A model generated the notes under the pieces. It ran no database searches and had not been told where the DNA came from. It saw only the letters and a program-made list of their open reading frames with translations. Of a DNA stretch of 64,000 nucleotides, positions 38,324-45,490 are shown piece by piece. How positions within the stretch are numbered: position 1 is the stretch's first letter; the number at the start of each line of letters is the position of its first letter. Both the position numbers and the translations under genes were made by a program. The DNA lies in NCBI GenBank assembly GCA_965230525.1, contig OZ246008.1, positions 3,658,001-3,722,000 on the forward strand, in the 5' to 3' direction. Origin of the DNA: GCA-002733465 sp965230525 (GTDB lineage: Bacteria; Pseudomonadota; Gammaproteobacteria; Enterobacterales; Kangiellaceae).

Positions 38324-38650
38324 ATGAAGCTTAGCTATATTTTGGGTTTATTTATCTTGCAAATCACTACACCGCAATCCGTTGTAAAAGCGGCTGATAA
38401 TGCTAAATCAGAGCCGCCAAAGGTATCAAAGCCTTCTAGCTCATCCAAAAAAGGAAAGTTAAAGCTTAACACTCTAAAAATTCAAGGCAATAGGGAGCTC
38501 CCCAAAGCGCTTTATATTGTCCCTTGGCAAGAAGTAGAAATTAAAAATGGAAAACGAGACCGGCAGCAGTTGATATTACACAGTCTCTATGGTGATTTAT
38601 TTGACCCCATAACAGCTGACCAATTCAATGATAAAACCGATAGCCATTAA
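38324..38650 (+). CDS. Small exported protein of the TPR/motor gene group
   Basis: 108 residues: a signal peptide (cleavage near Val-Lys-Ala-Ala-Asp), a short Lys/Ser/Pro linker, and a compact conserved-looking segment (QGNRELPKALYIVPWQ). I cannot name the family. It is 15 bp after the third TPR gene and 12 bp before the next gene, so it is in the same transcript. Its composition fits a periplasmic accessory subunit. Confidence 0.65.
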   Translation: MKLSYILGLFILQITTPQSVVKAADNAKSEPPKVSKPSSSSKKGKLKLNTLKIQGNRELPKALYIVPWQEVEIKNGKRDRQQLILHSLYGDLFDPITADQFNDKTDSH

Positions 38651-38662
38651 AGGAATAGAACT

Positions 38663-39025
38663 ATGACTTTTAAAATTACTGTCAATCGTGGTGAAAAAAA
38701 AGGTGTGCTGACTTTTAAGTCGCCGGACAAAACAATTACCTCAGACTGCTATTGGAATCGCTCAAAGAAGATACCGGCCCGTACATACCAAGAATGCTCC
38801 GCAACAACTATGGCAAGAAAGAAGAATTCTAAAGGAAAACCGAGAGAGGCCATTTTTATACCTAATGTACCTGGTTTCTCAGGGATTTTTATCCACTTAG
38901 GAAAGGTTCCCTATGAAAAATGGTCCGATGGCTGCATTGTTATTCCAGAAAATAAAATCATTGAAATCTACAACGCAATCACACCAAAAGATGGTAAAAA
39001 TGTGACCGTTACGGTTTCGGGATAG
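38663..39025 (+). CDS. Small L,D-transpeptidase-like protein, candidate T6SS effector
   Basis: 120 residues without signal peptide. The centre reads GIFIHLGKVPYEKWSDGCIVI: His78, then Ser88-Asp89-Gly90-Cys91, the His...(S/T)xGC arrangement of L,D-transpeptidase and DUF5675/DUF2778-like proteins, with Cys91 as predicted nucleophile. Tlde1-type T6SS effectors use this catalytic pattern to attack peptidoglycan and also lack a Sec signal. Here the gene sits downstream of a T6SS and 3 bp before a lipoprotein gene that could be its periplasmic immunity partner. Effector status is inference. A phage-like DUF5675 protein is the main alternative. Confidence 0.6.
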   Translation: MTFKITVNRGEKKGVLTFKSPDKTITSDCYWNRSKKIPARTYQECSATTMARKKNSKGKPREAIFIPNVPGFSGIFIHLGKVPYEKWSDGCIVIPENKIIEIYNAITPKDGKNVTVTVSG

Positions 39026-39028
39026 AAT

Positions 39029-39649
39029 ATGTGCAATTTACAACTCAAAAAAGCCATCTATCGTATAGTGGTAATTGTTGGCACTGCGATTCTAAGCGCG
39101 TGTGCTCATACGCCTCTAGAAAATACAACTTCAGTAAACGAGTCGCAACTCGACACAGTGCAAAAAATTGATCAATACCACTTATTGTTGGCCAGCCTAC
39201 TTGATGAAATAGATATCAGTCACTTTAGCTATGTCAACCAGCAAGGCGTTAAAAAGTTTGATCAACTTCAGCATTTTAAAGCACTCGAACAAGTCTATAT
39301 CGCAAACATCGAAAATCGACCAGGGCAAAGTAAATTAACCGCTCCTCAGATTAAAATTTTAATGTTCTTTGCGTTTTATGCCCAACAAAAAAAATCCGCC
39401 GCTTTTCTCGAGTATTTAGCCGAAGACCTAATGTCTGTATACCAATCTCAACCCCAGCGCTTTCTTCAACAACTCAATCACCACCCTTACTTAATTGCTG
39501 CAAATTGCGATCGATTGAACGCGCATTTTGGTTTTAAAGGAAAAAATGCTGAAAAAAAATCATCGTTTCTGATTAATAATACTCAGAACTTCAAACAGTA
39601 CTTATCTGACGAAAATGCCGAAACTTGTCTCAAAGCGTTTAATCGATAA
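39029..39649 (+). CDS. Lipoprotein, candidate immunity partner of the preceding gene
   Basis: 206 residues with a lipobox (ILSACAH, Cys25), then a helical soluble domain. It starts 3 bp after the L,D-transpeptidase-like gene and ends the plus-strand block. I recognise no family. A periplasm-facing lipoprotein directly behind a signal-less cell-wall enzyme gene is the typical order of an immunity gene for a peptidoglycan-targeting T6SS effector. It could equally be another accessory of the TPR group. Confidence 0.6.
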   Translation: MCNLQLKKAIYRIVVIVGTAILSACAHTPLENTTSVNESQLDTVQKIDQYHLLLASLLDEIDISHFSYVNQQGVKKFDQLQHFKALEQVYIANIENRPGQSKLTAPQIKILMFFAFYAQQKKSAAFLEYLAEDLMSVYQSQPQRFLQQLNHHPYLIAANCDRLNAHFGFKGKNAEKKSSFLINNTQNFKQYLSDENAETCLKAFNR

Positions 39650-39791
39650 TTAATTTTCAATGGTTCTGTGTACTAAGATTTATTCAGACCGCAATACGAT
39701 AGACAGCCTTCCTTGTAGAAGTCACACAACTTCGTTAATTATTAGCTTTGCTTAGTGATTTATAAAATTCTGCGAGGCTATCAATGACTAA

Positions 39792-39899
39792 TTTTCGTTT
39801 TCAATATGTAAGGTTTAATCGATAACCCAGTAGAATATTTTGCTCGGCTATCCATGCTAAAGTTTTCTAAACATATTCTAAAACACGATTATTGAACAA
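39792..39899. repeat. Direct repeat copy A flanking the immunity array
   Basis: 39792-39855 matches 42047-42110 at 61 of 64 positions without gaps. After a weaker stretch, 39874-39899 matches 42132-42157 at 25 of 26. Both copies are in the same orientation and non-coding, and three immunity genes plus a broken one lie between them. The surrounding 39650-39944 contains no credible gene. Confidence 0.85.
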
Positions 39900-39944
39900 G
39901 CTTACCAACCGAGCAACCGAATTAGCTCTAACTGGGATACTAAG

Positions 39945-39974
39945 ACTGAAACTGAAACTGAAACTGAAACCGAA
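39945..39974. repeat. Hexanucleotide tandem repeat (ACTGAA)
   Basis: Four perfect ACTGAA units followed by one ACCGAA. It lies directly beside the broken Imm11 fragment and could vary in length by slippage. No reading frame of a live gene crosses it. Confidence 0.85.
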
Positions 39975-39982
39975 TATATTCT

Positions 39983-40063
39983 GACATCTCTAGGAAAGTT
40001 TCTAGGTTCATTTAGAGTTGGCTCAAAACTGGATAGAATATTATTCTTCAGTATAAAATACGC
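39983..40063 (-). pseudogene. 5' fragment of an Imm11-type immunity gene
   Basis: Translating the minus strand gives 27 codons of which 21 are identical to the first 27 of the gene at 40070-40621, but the ATG has become GCG. The similarity then stops. The spacing to the intact gene upstream (6 bp) matches the tandem arrangement of the intact paralogues, so this is the truncated end of a formerly longer array. Confidence 0.8.
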
Positions 40064-40069
40064 TATCTT

Positions 40070-40621
40070 CTACTGAATTATATCGTCAGCTTCCCAACCT
40101 ATTAATGTTTCTTCCGGGTCATTATCAACGAGACTCTTCAAGACACTTTTATGGACAATTATGCTTGGTGAGTGTTCCTGTAATCGAAACAACAATGCGT
40201 CTTTCGCCTTTTCGGTGTCTATTGCTAATTCTTGAAATCTATAATGACCGGGCATGATTTCAGAATAAGTAGATTTGGACAGAACGGCACATGAAATCAT
40301 TCCGAGCACATTCACCGTAAAATGATTTTTCCACACTGTTCCATCTTTTTCAATCTTAACTATTGGAAAATCTTGTAAATTATCGACGCCAGCATCTTGG
40401 AGAATATCTAGGAATCGCTTAGACATTAAAGTGACACTCCCTTTAGAAAAGTCAAGCATCGCATCTCCCTTCTTTGCGTTAGTGGTATAAACAAGAGGCG
40501 TCTCGATATTCTGCGATATCGTGTTTCCGCTAATAAAGTTGACCTCCCTAGGAAAGTTTCTAGGTTCATTTAAAGTTGACTCAAAATCGGATAGAGTATT
40601 GTTCGTTAATATGAAATACAT
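40070..40621 (-). CDS. Imm11 (DUF1629)-like immunity protein, copy 1
   Basis: 183-residue soluble protein. The pattern MYFIL at the start, TLMSKRFLDILQDAGVDNLQ in the middle, FTVNVLGMISC, and the C-terminal FRLQEHSPSIIVHKSV then GWEADDIIQ fits the Imm11/DUF1629 family of polymorphic-toxin immunity proteins. No signal peptide, so a cytoplasmic toxin target such as a nuclease is expected. It starts 4 bp after its paralogue at 40626-41183. No intact toxin gene precedes it, so it is an orphan immunity gene. Confidence 0.75.
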   Translation of the reverse strand: MYFILTNNTLSDFESTLNEPRNFPREVNFISGNTISQNIETPLVYTTNAKKGDAMLDFSKGSVTLMSKRFLDILQDAGVDNLQDFPIVKIEKDGTVWKNHFTVNVLGMISCAVLSKSTYSEIMPGHYRFQELAIDTEKAKDALLFRLQEHSPSIIVHKSVLKSLVDNDPEETLIGWEADDIIQ

Positions 40622-40625
40622 TTTT

Positions 40626-41183
40626 TTACTGGATTATATCGTCAGCTTCCCAACCCAAAAGCTCTTCTTCTGGATCATTCTCGACAATATATTTCCCAAT
40701 AGATTTATGCATTAATATACTTCCAGAATCTTCTTGTAATCTAAACAATAGAGCTTCTTTAGCTTTATTTGCATCAATGGCTGACTCTCTAAACCTATAA
40801 CTACCCGGCATAATTTCCGTAAATTCAGATTTATCTAAATCTGCGCAAGAAATTAAGCCCAACACATTTATAGCATAATAGTTTTTCCATATAGTTCCAT
40901 CAACATCACTTCTAACAATAGCAGGAAAAGTTTGCAAATTATCAACACCAGCGTCTCTAAACAAGCTCAAACATTTTTCAGACATCAATGGTATGGTTCC
41001 ATCTCTAAAATCTACAATAGTATCGTTAGCTGAAGCATCCGTAATAAACTCTAAAGGTAACTTCAAGCAGTCCCCATCAATTTGGCGCCCACTTATAAAG
41101 CTAATTGCTCTAGGCAAGTCCGTAGGCGCTTTGATATAGAAATCAAAATCACAAAATGGGTCATTCACAAGTATAAAGTACAT
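40626..41183 (-). CDS. Imm11 (DUF1629)-like immunity protein, copy 2
   Basis: 185 residues, clearly paralogous to the neighbouring genes (PLMSEKCLSLFRDAGVDNLQ, YYAINVLGLISC, ELLGWEADDIIQ). Upstream of its start lies a 23-codon remnant of a toxin tail whose stop overlaps a TAAGG ribosome-binding site, so this was once the second gene of a toxin-immunity pair. It is now orphaned. Confidence 0.75.
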   Translation of the reverse strand: MYFILVNDPFCDFDFYIKAPTDLPRAISFISGRQIDGDCLKLPLEFITDASANDTIVDFRDGTIPLMSEKCLSLFRDAGVDNLQTFPAIVRSDVDGTIWKNYYAINVLGLISCADLDKSEFTEIMPGSYRFRESAIDANKAKEALLFRLQEDSGSILMHKSIGKYIVENDPEEELLGWEADDIIQ

Positions 41184-41191
41184 ATCAAACC

Positions 41192-41263
41192 TTATGTGAT
41201 TTTATGAGTTTTTTCGTTTCTTAGAAGCTCTTTTTTTCTTAACTCCACCCTTGAAGTAATCTT
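41192..41263 (-). pseudogene. Remnant of a toxin C-terminus upstream of immunity copy 2
   Basis: On the minus strand 23 codons beginning KIT and ending in TAA align with the toxin tail at 42776-42851 (shared KIT start, Lys and Glu spacing and an identical 11-base stretch AAAAGATTACT). An in-frame stop precedes it, so no gene is left. Both remnants begin at the same point, suggesting a shared break event. The rest of the gap, 41264-41490, shows nothing I recognise. Confidence 0.5.
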
Positions 41264-41490
41264 TTACCTATTTAGAGACAAAGAGCTTCGCTTTCGCTAT
41301 TTGGCCAGACAATTCACACTTAATATTTCAAATACTAGGTGGAGGAAATCACTCCTTAGAGACATTATAATTTCTGATTAAAAGTACCTGATAAACTAAG
41401 ATTGGTTCAATATCTATTCCTACCAATATTTCATTGACCAACAGAAACTGCTCAAATTAACCTTAATGATTACATGTTGCATATGAAATA

Positions 41491-42045
41491 TCACTGAATA
41501 ATTTTTTCACCAGCCCAGCCAGATAATGTTCTTTCAGGATCATTTGATGCTAAGTATTTTCCGACACTGCTATCCATAATTAATGTTGGCGGGTCTTCTT
41601 GCAGCCTAAATAAAAGCGCTCCATTAGCTTTACTTGCATCAATAGCAAGCTCTTTGAATCGATAGCTACCTGGCATTATTTCAGTGTAAGTTGATTTATC
41701 CAAATTAGAACAAGCGATTAGGCCAAGAATATTAACTGCAAAATAGTTATCCCAAATAGTGCCATCAGTAAGACTCTTAACGATAGCGGGAAACGTTTGT
41801 AGGTTATCGACTTGTGCTCCTTTTAGCAGCTCAACAAATCTTTTAGACATAAGAGTAACGGTTCCCCTTTTGAAGTCTAATAATTTAGTCCCTTCAGGTG
41901 CGTCAGTGGTAAAAATCAACGGTGTTTCTAGTTCATCGTCTATAACGGAACCGCTAATAAAGTCCACAGCTCTTGGCAAGTTTGTAGGGGCATTGATGTA
42001 GTAGCCGAAATCCGATAATTTTTTATTTTTTAATACAACGTGCAT
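41491..42045 (-). CDS. Imm11 (DUF1629)-like immunity protein, copy 3
   Basis: 184 residues, paralogous to copies 1, 2 and 4 (TLMSKRFVELLKGAQVDNLQ, YFAVNILGLIACSNLDKSTYTE, LSGWAGEKIIQ). Its C-terminus has drifted from the GWEADDIIQ of the others. Direct repeat copy B begins 1 bp upstream of its ATG, so its native upstream region has been replaced. Cytoplasmic. Confidence 0.75.
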   Translation of the reverse strand: MHVVLKNKKLSDFGYYINAPTNLPRAVDFISGSVIDDELETPLIFTTDAPEGTKLLDFKRGTVTLMSKRFVELLKGAQVDNLQTFPAIVKSLTDGTIWDNYFAVNILGLIACSNLDKSTYTEIMPGSYRFKELAIDASKANGALLFRLQEDPPTLIMDSSVGKYLASNDPERTLSGWAGEKIIQ

Positions 42046-42046
42046 T

Positions 42047-42157
42047 TTTTCGTTTTCACTATGTAAGGTTGAATCGATAACCCAGTAGAATATTTTGCTC
42101 GGCCATCCATTAGAAATAGTTTACTACACGATATTCTAAAACAGGATTATTGAACAA
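42047..42157. repeat. Direct repeat copy B
   Basis: Second copy of the sequence at 39792-39899 (61 of 64, then 25 of 26 identical). It lies downstream of immunity copy 4 and directly upstream of copy 3, where a toxin gene would be expected. It probably marks a recombination junction or the conserved 3' flank of one immunity cassette. Confidence 0.85.
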
Positions 42158-42215
42158 CTTTTGCAACCAACCAATCTAATTAGTTGTGATCCGATTCCTC
42201 AGACTTAATATACTT

Positions 42216-42770
42216 TTACTGAATAATATCATCAGCATCCCAACCGATAAGTTCCTCGTCAGGATCTTGTTCCATAATATATTTACCTACGCTTTTATGA
42301 AAAATTATGCTGGGAGCATGCTCTTGTAATCTAAACATTAAAGCTTCGTTAGCTTTCTTAGAGTGAATTGCGAGCTCTTTAAAGCGGTAATGACCTGGCA
42401 TAATCTCTGTATATGTCGATTTAGTAAGATCTGCGCATGAAATCATTCCTAAAATATTCACGGCGTAATAATCTTCCCAAATAAAACCGTCCGCTGTGCT
42501 CTTTATAACAGCAGGTATTAGTTGCAAGTTATCAACACCAGCACCATTTAAAATATCAGTAAATCGTTTAGACATTAGAGTAACTGTCCCTCTATGAAAG
42601 TCTAGCATGTCACTTCCTGAAGTGGCTTCAGTTGTGAAAACTAATGGAGTATCTAGATCTTTATCAATTTTCGCCCCACTTGTAAAATTTACCTCTCTCG
42701 GTAAATTCTGTGGAGCTTGCAAACTATAATCGCGGTCAGAAAAGCTATCATTGACTAGTATAAAATACAT
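42216..42770 (-). CDS. Imm11 (DUF1629)-like immunity protein, copy 4
   Basis: 184 residues, close to copy 1 (MYFILVNDSFSDRDYSLQ, TLMSKRFTDILNGAGVDNLQ, GWDADDIIQ). Upstream are the stop codon and last 25 codons of a toxin gene cut off by the IS3 element, only 5 bp from this start. It is therefore the immunity gene of an effector destroyed by the insertion. Confidence 0.75.
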   Translation of the reverse strand: MYFILVNDSFSDRDYSLQAPQNLPREVNFTSGAKIDKDLDTPLVFTTEATSGSDMLDFHRGTVTLMSKRFTDILNGAGVDNLQLIPAVIKSTADGFIWEDYYAVNILGMISCADLTKSTYTEIMPGHYRFKELAIHSKKANEALMFRLQEHAPSIIFHKSVGKYIMEQDPDEELIGWDADDIIQ

Positions 42771-42775
42771 TACTC

Positions 42776-42851
42776 TTATCTCTTAGGTTTAAGAAAATTT
42801 ACTTTTCTTTGAACTTCTTGTTTTAGGTACTTCATTTCTGTAGTAATCTTT
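42776..42851 (-). pseudogene. Toxin C-terminal remnant truncated by the IS element
   Basis: Minus-strand reading gives 25 codons, basic and helical (KITTEMKYLKQEVQRK and onward), ending in TAA 5 bp before immunity copy 4. The frame is interrupted exactly at the left end of the IS. The missing 5' part is not found on the far side of the IS (44091-44156), so deletion accompanied or followed insertion. Confidence 0.6.
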
Positions 42852-42916
42852 TGAAGTGGTTTAATAAAACCGGACTTCTTTTTAGATGATATTATATCAA
42901 TCTAAAGGAGTTGAAC

Positions 42917-43222
42917 ATGAAAAGAAGAACATTTAGTCCTGAATTTAAATTAGATGCGGCGAACCTGATATTGAAACAAGGTTATACCTATCGAGAAGCC
43001 GAAGAGGCCACAGGCGTTAGCAACGGCGCACTGAGAAATTGGGTCAAGCAGATACAACAAGAGCAAAGCGGTAAGACTCCGGTTGGTGTGAAAGCGATTA
43101 CGGAGGAGCAGCAAAAGGTCCAAAAGCTCGAAGCCCGAATAAAACAGCTCGAACTTGAAAAGGAAATCTTAAAAAAGGCTACCACTCTGCTGATGACCGA
43201 CAGCAACCAGTTTTCACGATAA
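42917..43222 (+). CDS. IS3-family transposase OrfA
   Basis: 101 residues from the ATG at 42917, 6 bases after AAAGGAG; a TTG two codons earlier is less likely. Helix-turn-helix of the IS3 OrfA type (FSPEFKLDAANLILKQGYTY, then VSNGALRNWVKQ) followed by a leucine-zipper-like coil. It overlaps the orfB reading frame in the -1 register through a slippery heptamer. Confidence 0.92.
   Translation: MKRRTFSPEFKLDAANLILKQGYTYREAEEATGVSNGALRNWVKQIQQEQSGKTPVGVKAITEEQQKVQKLEARIKQLELEKEILKKATTLLMTDSNQFSR
43171..43177 (+). other. Programmed -1 frameshift site (A AAA AAG)
   Basis: The heptamer A AAA AAG is in the zero-frame phase of orfA. After a -1 slip the frame stays open into orfB, which would yield the OrfAB fusion transposase. 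This is the standard IS3 mechanism. Confidence 0.8.
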
Positions 43223-43233
43223 TTGAAGACTTA

Positions 43234-44082
43234 GTGCAGAGTGGCTATCAGTTGGTTGACTGTCTTCTCGCTTTTGATTTTAAGAAGAGCACTTACTACG
43301 ACAAAGTCAATGCTAGAAAATTGAAGACCGGGCAAGAATTTATGGTCAAAAACAAGCTAGTTGAGTTGTTTAAGCTGAGCGGCGACTCTGCCGGCTCTCG
43401 AACGCTACGCACTCAGTTAAAAGGGTTTGATTACCAATTAGGGCTATATAAAATAAGACGTATGATGAAAGAGCTTGAGCTAGTCAGTTGTCAGCCTGGC
43501 CGTCATCGATATAGAAAAGCGGAGCAAGAGCATCTTGAAATTTCTAATGTTTTGAGTCGGAATTTTAATGTTACAGCGCCCAATTTATTTTGGTGTGGTG
43601 ATATTACTTATGTTTGGACGGGAAGCTCTTGGTCTTATTTAGCCTTGGTCATCGATCTTTATTCTCGAACGGTCATTGGTTGGTCGATGTCGAAATCGCC
43701 CGACACTGAATTGACTAAGAAAGCGTTAACGATGGCTTATGAGAATCGTGGAAGACCAAGCGGTGTTACCTTTCACTCGGACCAAGGCGTACAATATACA
43801 AGCTTGTCATTTCGGCAAATAATCTGGCGCTACCGTATGACTCAGAGTATGAGTCGACGTGGAAATTGTTGGGACAATGCGGTAATGGAAAGAACATTTC
43901 GAAGTTTTAAAACGGAGTGGATGCCAAAATGTGGCTACCAAAATTTCGAACAAGCATTAAAGTCGATCAGTTATTACTATATGGTTTATTTTAATCAACA
44001 GCGGCCTCATACTGCTAACCTCGGATTAACTCCAAGACAAAGGGATGAGGCTTACTATAAAAACTTGTCCGGAATTAGTTGA
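43234..44082 (+). CDS. IS3-family transposase OrfB (DDE integrase core)
   Basis: 282 residues as an independent frame from a GTG; it is probably made mainly as an OrfAB fusion. The rve-type catalytic core is complete: WCGDITYV (first Asp), FHSDQGVQYTS (second Asp) and DNAVMERTFRSFKTEW (Glu). The stop lies in the right inverted repeat. No disabling mutation is visible, so the element may still be active. Confidence 0.93.
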   Translation: MQSGYQLVDCLLAFDFKKSTYYDKVNARKLKTGQEFMVKNKLVELFKLSGDSAGSRTLRTQLKGFDYQLGLYKIRRMMKELELVSCQPGRHRYRKAEQEHLEISNVLSRNFNVTAPNLFWCGDITYVWTGSSWSYLALVIDLYSRTVIGWSMSKSPDTELTKKALTMAYENRGRPSGVTFHSDQGVQYTSLSFRQIIWRYRMTQSMSRRGNCWDNAVMERTFRSFKTEWMPKCGYQNFEQALKSISYYYMVYFNQQRPHTANLGLTPRQRDEAYYKNLSGIS

Positions 44083-44156
44083 CCACTACAGACACAAAGA
44101 AAGGGCTACTAGCGTAAAGATTTGCTGTGCTAAATTTATAAAATTTTCGCTTGATG

Positions 44157-44732
44157 TTATAAAGAGAATTCTTCTGGCTTATAAATTTTAATTCCTGTTA
44201 TTTTCGCTGACTCAATAGCTAGCTTTAACTGCGAGCTAACGACTAGCAAAGGTGAGTACTCTGCTATTCTAAAAATATGACCATACTCCCTTTCAGTGTT
44301 TAAATTAAGAACAAGCCTATCAATAAACTCAATATCTCCGTCATCGTAATAATCCAAATCAGATTTATCTTGATCAACGCATGAGACTAATCCAACGACA
44401 TTAGCAACACAGTAGCTTTCATCAACTTCTCCTGTGTTAGATTCAATAAGCTTTGACCTAAAATATTGGATATTGCCTATATCAAGTGACTCAAAAATAG
44501 ATTTCAATTTTTCATTAATTAACAAACCCATTCTTGGGGCAGCAACTAAATTATCCGTCATTAAATTATTTGACTTGTTTAAATAAGGCATTTCGATAAT
44601 TGGAGGTGATTTTTTTATCAGTTCTCCTCGGTCAAAATTAAGATCTAACTTATCAAATATTTTCGGTAGTCCATTTAAACTCAATTCATTTTCATCTGAA
44701 CGCTCTGACATTAAAATCCAATACATATTCAT
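44157..44732 (-). CDS. Imm11-like immunity protein paired with the AHH nuclease
   Basis: 191 residues, distantly related to the array at 40070-42770: MYWILMSERSDENE at the start, LINEKLKSIFESLDIGNIQYF, then VVGLVSCVDQDKSD and a C-terminal FRIAEYSPLLVVSS. It starts 4 bp after the AHH nuclease gene, so it is the expected cognate immunity. Cytoplasmic, matching a nuclease toxin. Confidence 0.7.
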   Translation of the reverse strand: MNMYWILMSERSDENELSLNGLPKIFDKLDLNFDRGELIKKSPPIIEMPYLNKSNNLMTDNLVAAPRMGLLINEKLKSIFESLDIGNIQYFRSKLIESNTGEVDESYCVANVVGLVSCVDQDKSDLDYYDDGDIEFIDRLVLNLNTEREYGHIFRIAEYSPLLVVSSQLKLAIESAKITGIKIYKPEEFSL

Positions 44733-44736
44733 TTAC

Positions 44737-45447
44737 CTAACTTAAGTTTTTATATCTTTCAATACTCTGAGCACGCTCAACCAATGCATTTTTTCGAACA
44801 AGAAATTTCCAAGATTTAATCTTCCCTTCTACTCGCTTGGATATTCTATTTATATCTTCTAAAAGACTTAGCTGTGAGGTTGGGTCTCCGTAGAAGTCCA
44901 TTTCGCAATATTTTATACACCTTATCTCAAGTTTACTAAGCATAGGCTTTATTTTATCATTATATAAAGAATCTGAATGACTACCTCTATGACATTGAAG
45001 ATCGTGTTGAACTATATCCAGTACATAACTAGGTAAACAAATACCATTGTTCTTATGATTTACATCATAACCAACTAATTCGGCATTCTTACTTAGTTTT
45101 GTAAAATTATCAAAAAGGTTAATTGATATAAGGTGATGTTTTTGCGTATGGTATTCAGGGTACTCCATTGCTGCAGCATTCACCGCGTATTTTGCTTTTG
45201 GTGTTTCCTTTCGATAATCGGGTAGAGCAGCTCGAGAATTTTTACCTGCACCATAAAGTTCCCATGGTTCAAGTTTTGCTTTCACCCAATCAGATTCATA
45301 CGAACTATTTCTAGCGACAGTCCCCCCCTTAGGATAGGTTGGTTTTTTTTCGTGAGTTGTCTGGCAATCTAACCAATCACATTTAACTGGATTACTCTTT
45401 TTTGGAGGGACGCCAGGAACAGCAATACCTTCACCAATTTGTGTCAT
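44737..45447 (-). CDS. AHH/HNH-type nuclease toxin, T6SS cargo effector
   Basis: 236 residues without signal peptide. The C-terminal half carries HTQKHHLISINLF (His104-His105), GYDVNHKNNGICLPS (Asn130-His131, Asn133-Asn134) and LQCHRGSHSDSLYN (His153, His157). This is the ordered His/Asn pattern of the AHH branch of HNH/Endonuclease VII nucleases used by polymorphic toxins. The N-terminus (PGVPPKKSNP, then two Cys in CDWLDCQ) has no PAAR or Rhs part, so delivery should depend on the neighbouring DUF2169, PAAR-like and VgrG proteins. Predicted DNA or RNA cleavage in a competitor cell. Confidence 0.75.
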   Translation of the reverse strand: MTQIGEGIAVPGVPPKKSNPVKCDWLDCQTTHEKKPTYPKGGTVARNSSYESDWVKAKLEPWELYGAGKNSRAALPDYRKETPKAKYAVNAAAMEYPEYHTQKHHLISINLFDNFTKLSKNAELVGYDVNHKNNGICLPSYVLDIVQHDLQCHRGSHSDSLYNDKIKPMLSKLEIRCIKYCEMDFYGDPTSQLSLLEDINRISKRVEGKIKSWKFLVRKNALVERAQSIERYKNLS

Positions 45448-45490
45448 ATATATCTCCCTCTTAAAACTAATGTCTTAATTGTTCTCCCAT

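Larger units (their letters stand above)
42852..44090 (+). mobile_element. IS3-family insertion sequence, apparently intact
   Basis: About 1.24 kb with orfA and orfB. The left end (TGAAGTGGTTTAATAAAA) and the inverted right end (TGTAGTGGTCAACTAATT) both continue into CCGGAC, giving imperfect terminal repeats of about 28 bp. As usual for the family, the orfB stop lies inside the right repeat. No matching 3-4 bp target duplication is seen (TTT before, GAC after), which fits a recombination or deletion at this site. It sits within the immunity array. Confidence 0.85.

Noticed and set aside
42849..44093. Target-site duplication around the IS3 element
   Set aside because: The three bases on each side (TTT and GAC) do not match, and nearby offsets give nothing convincing.
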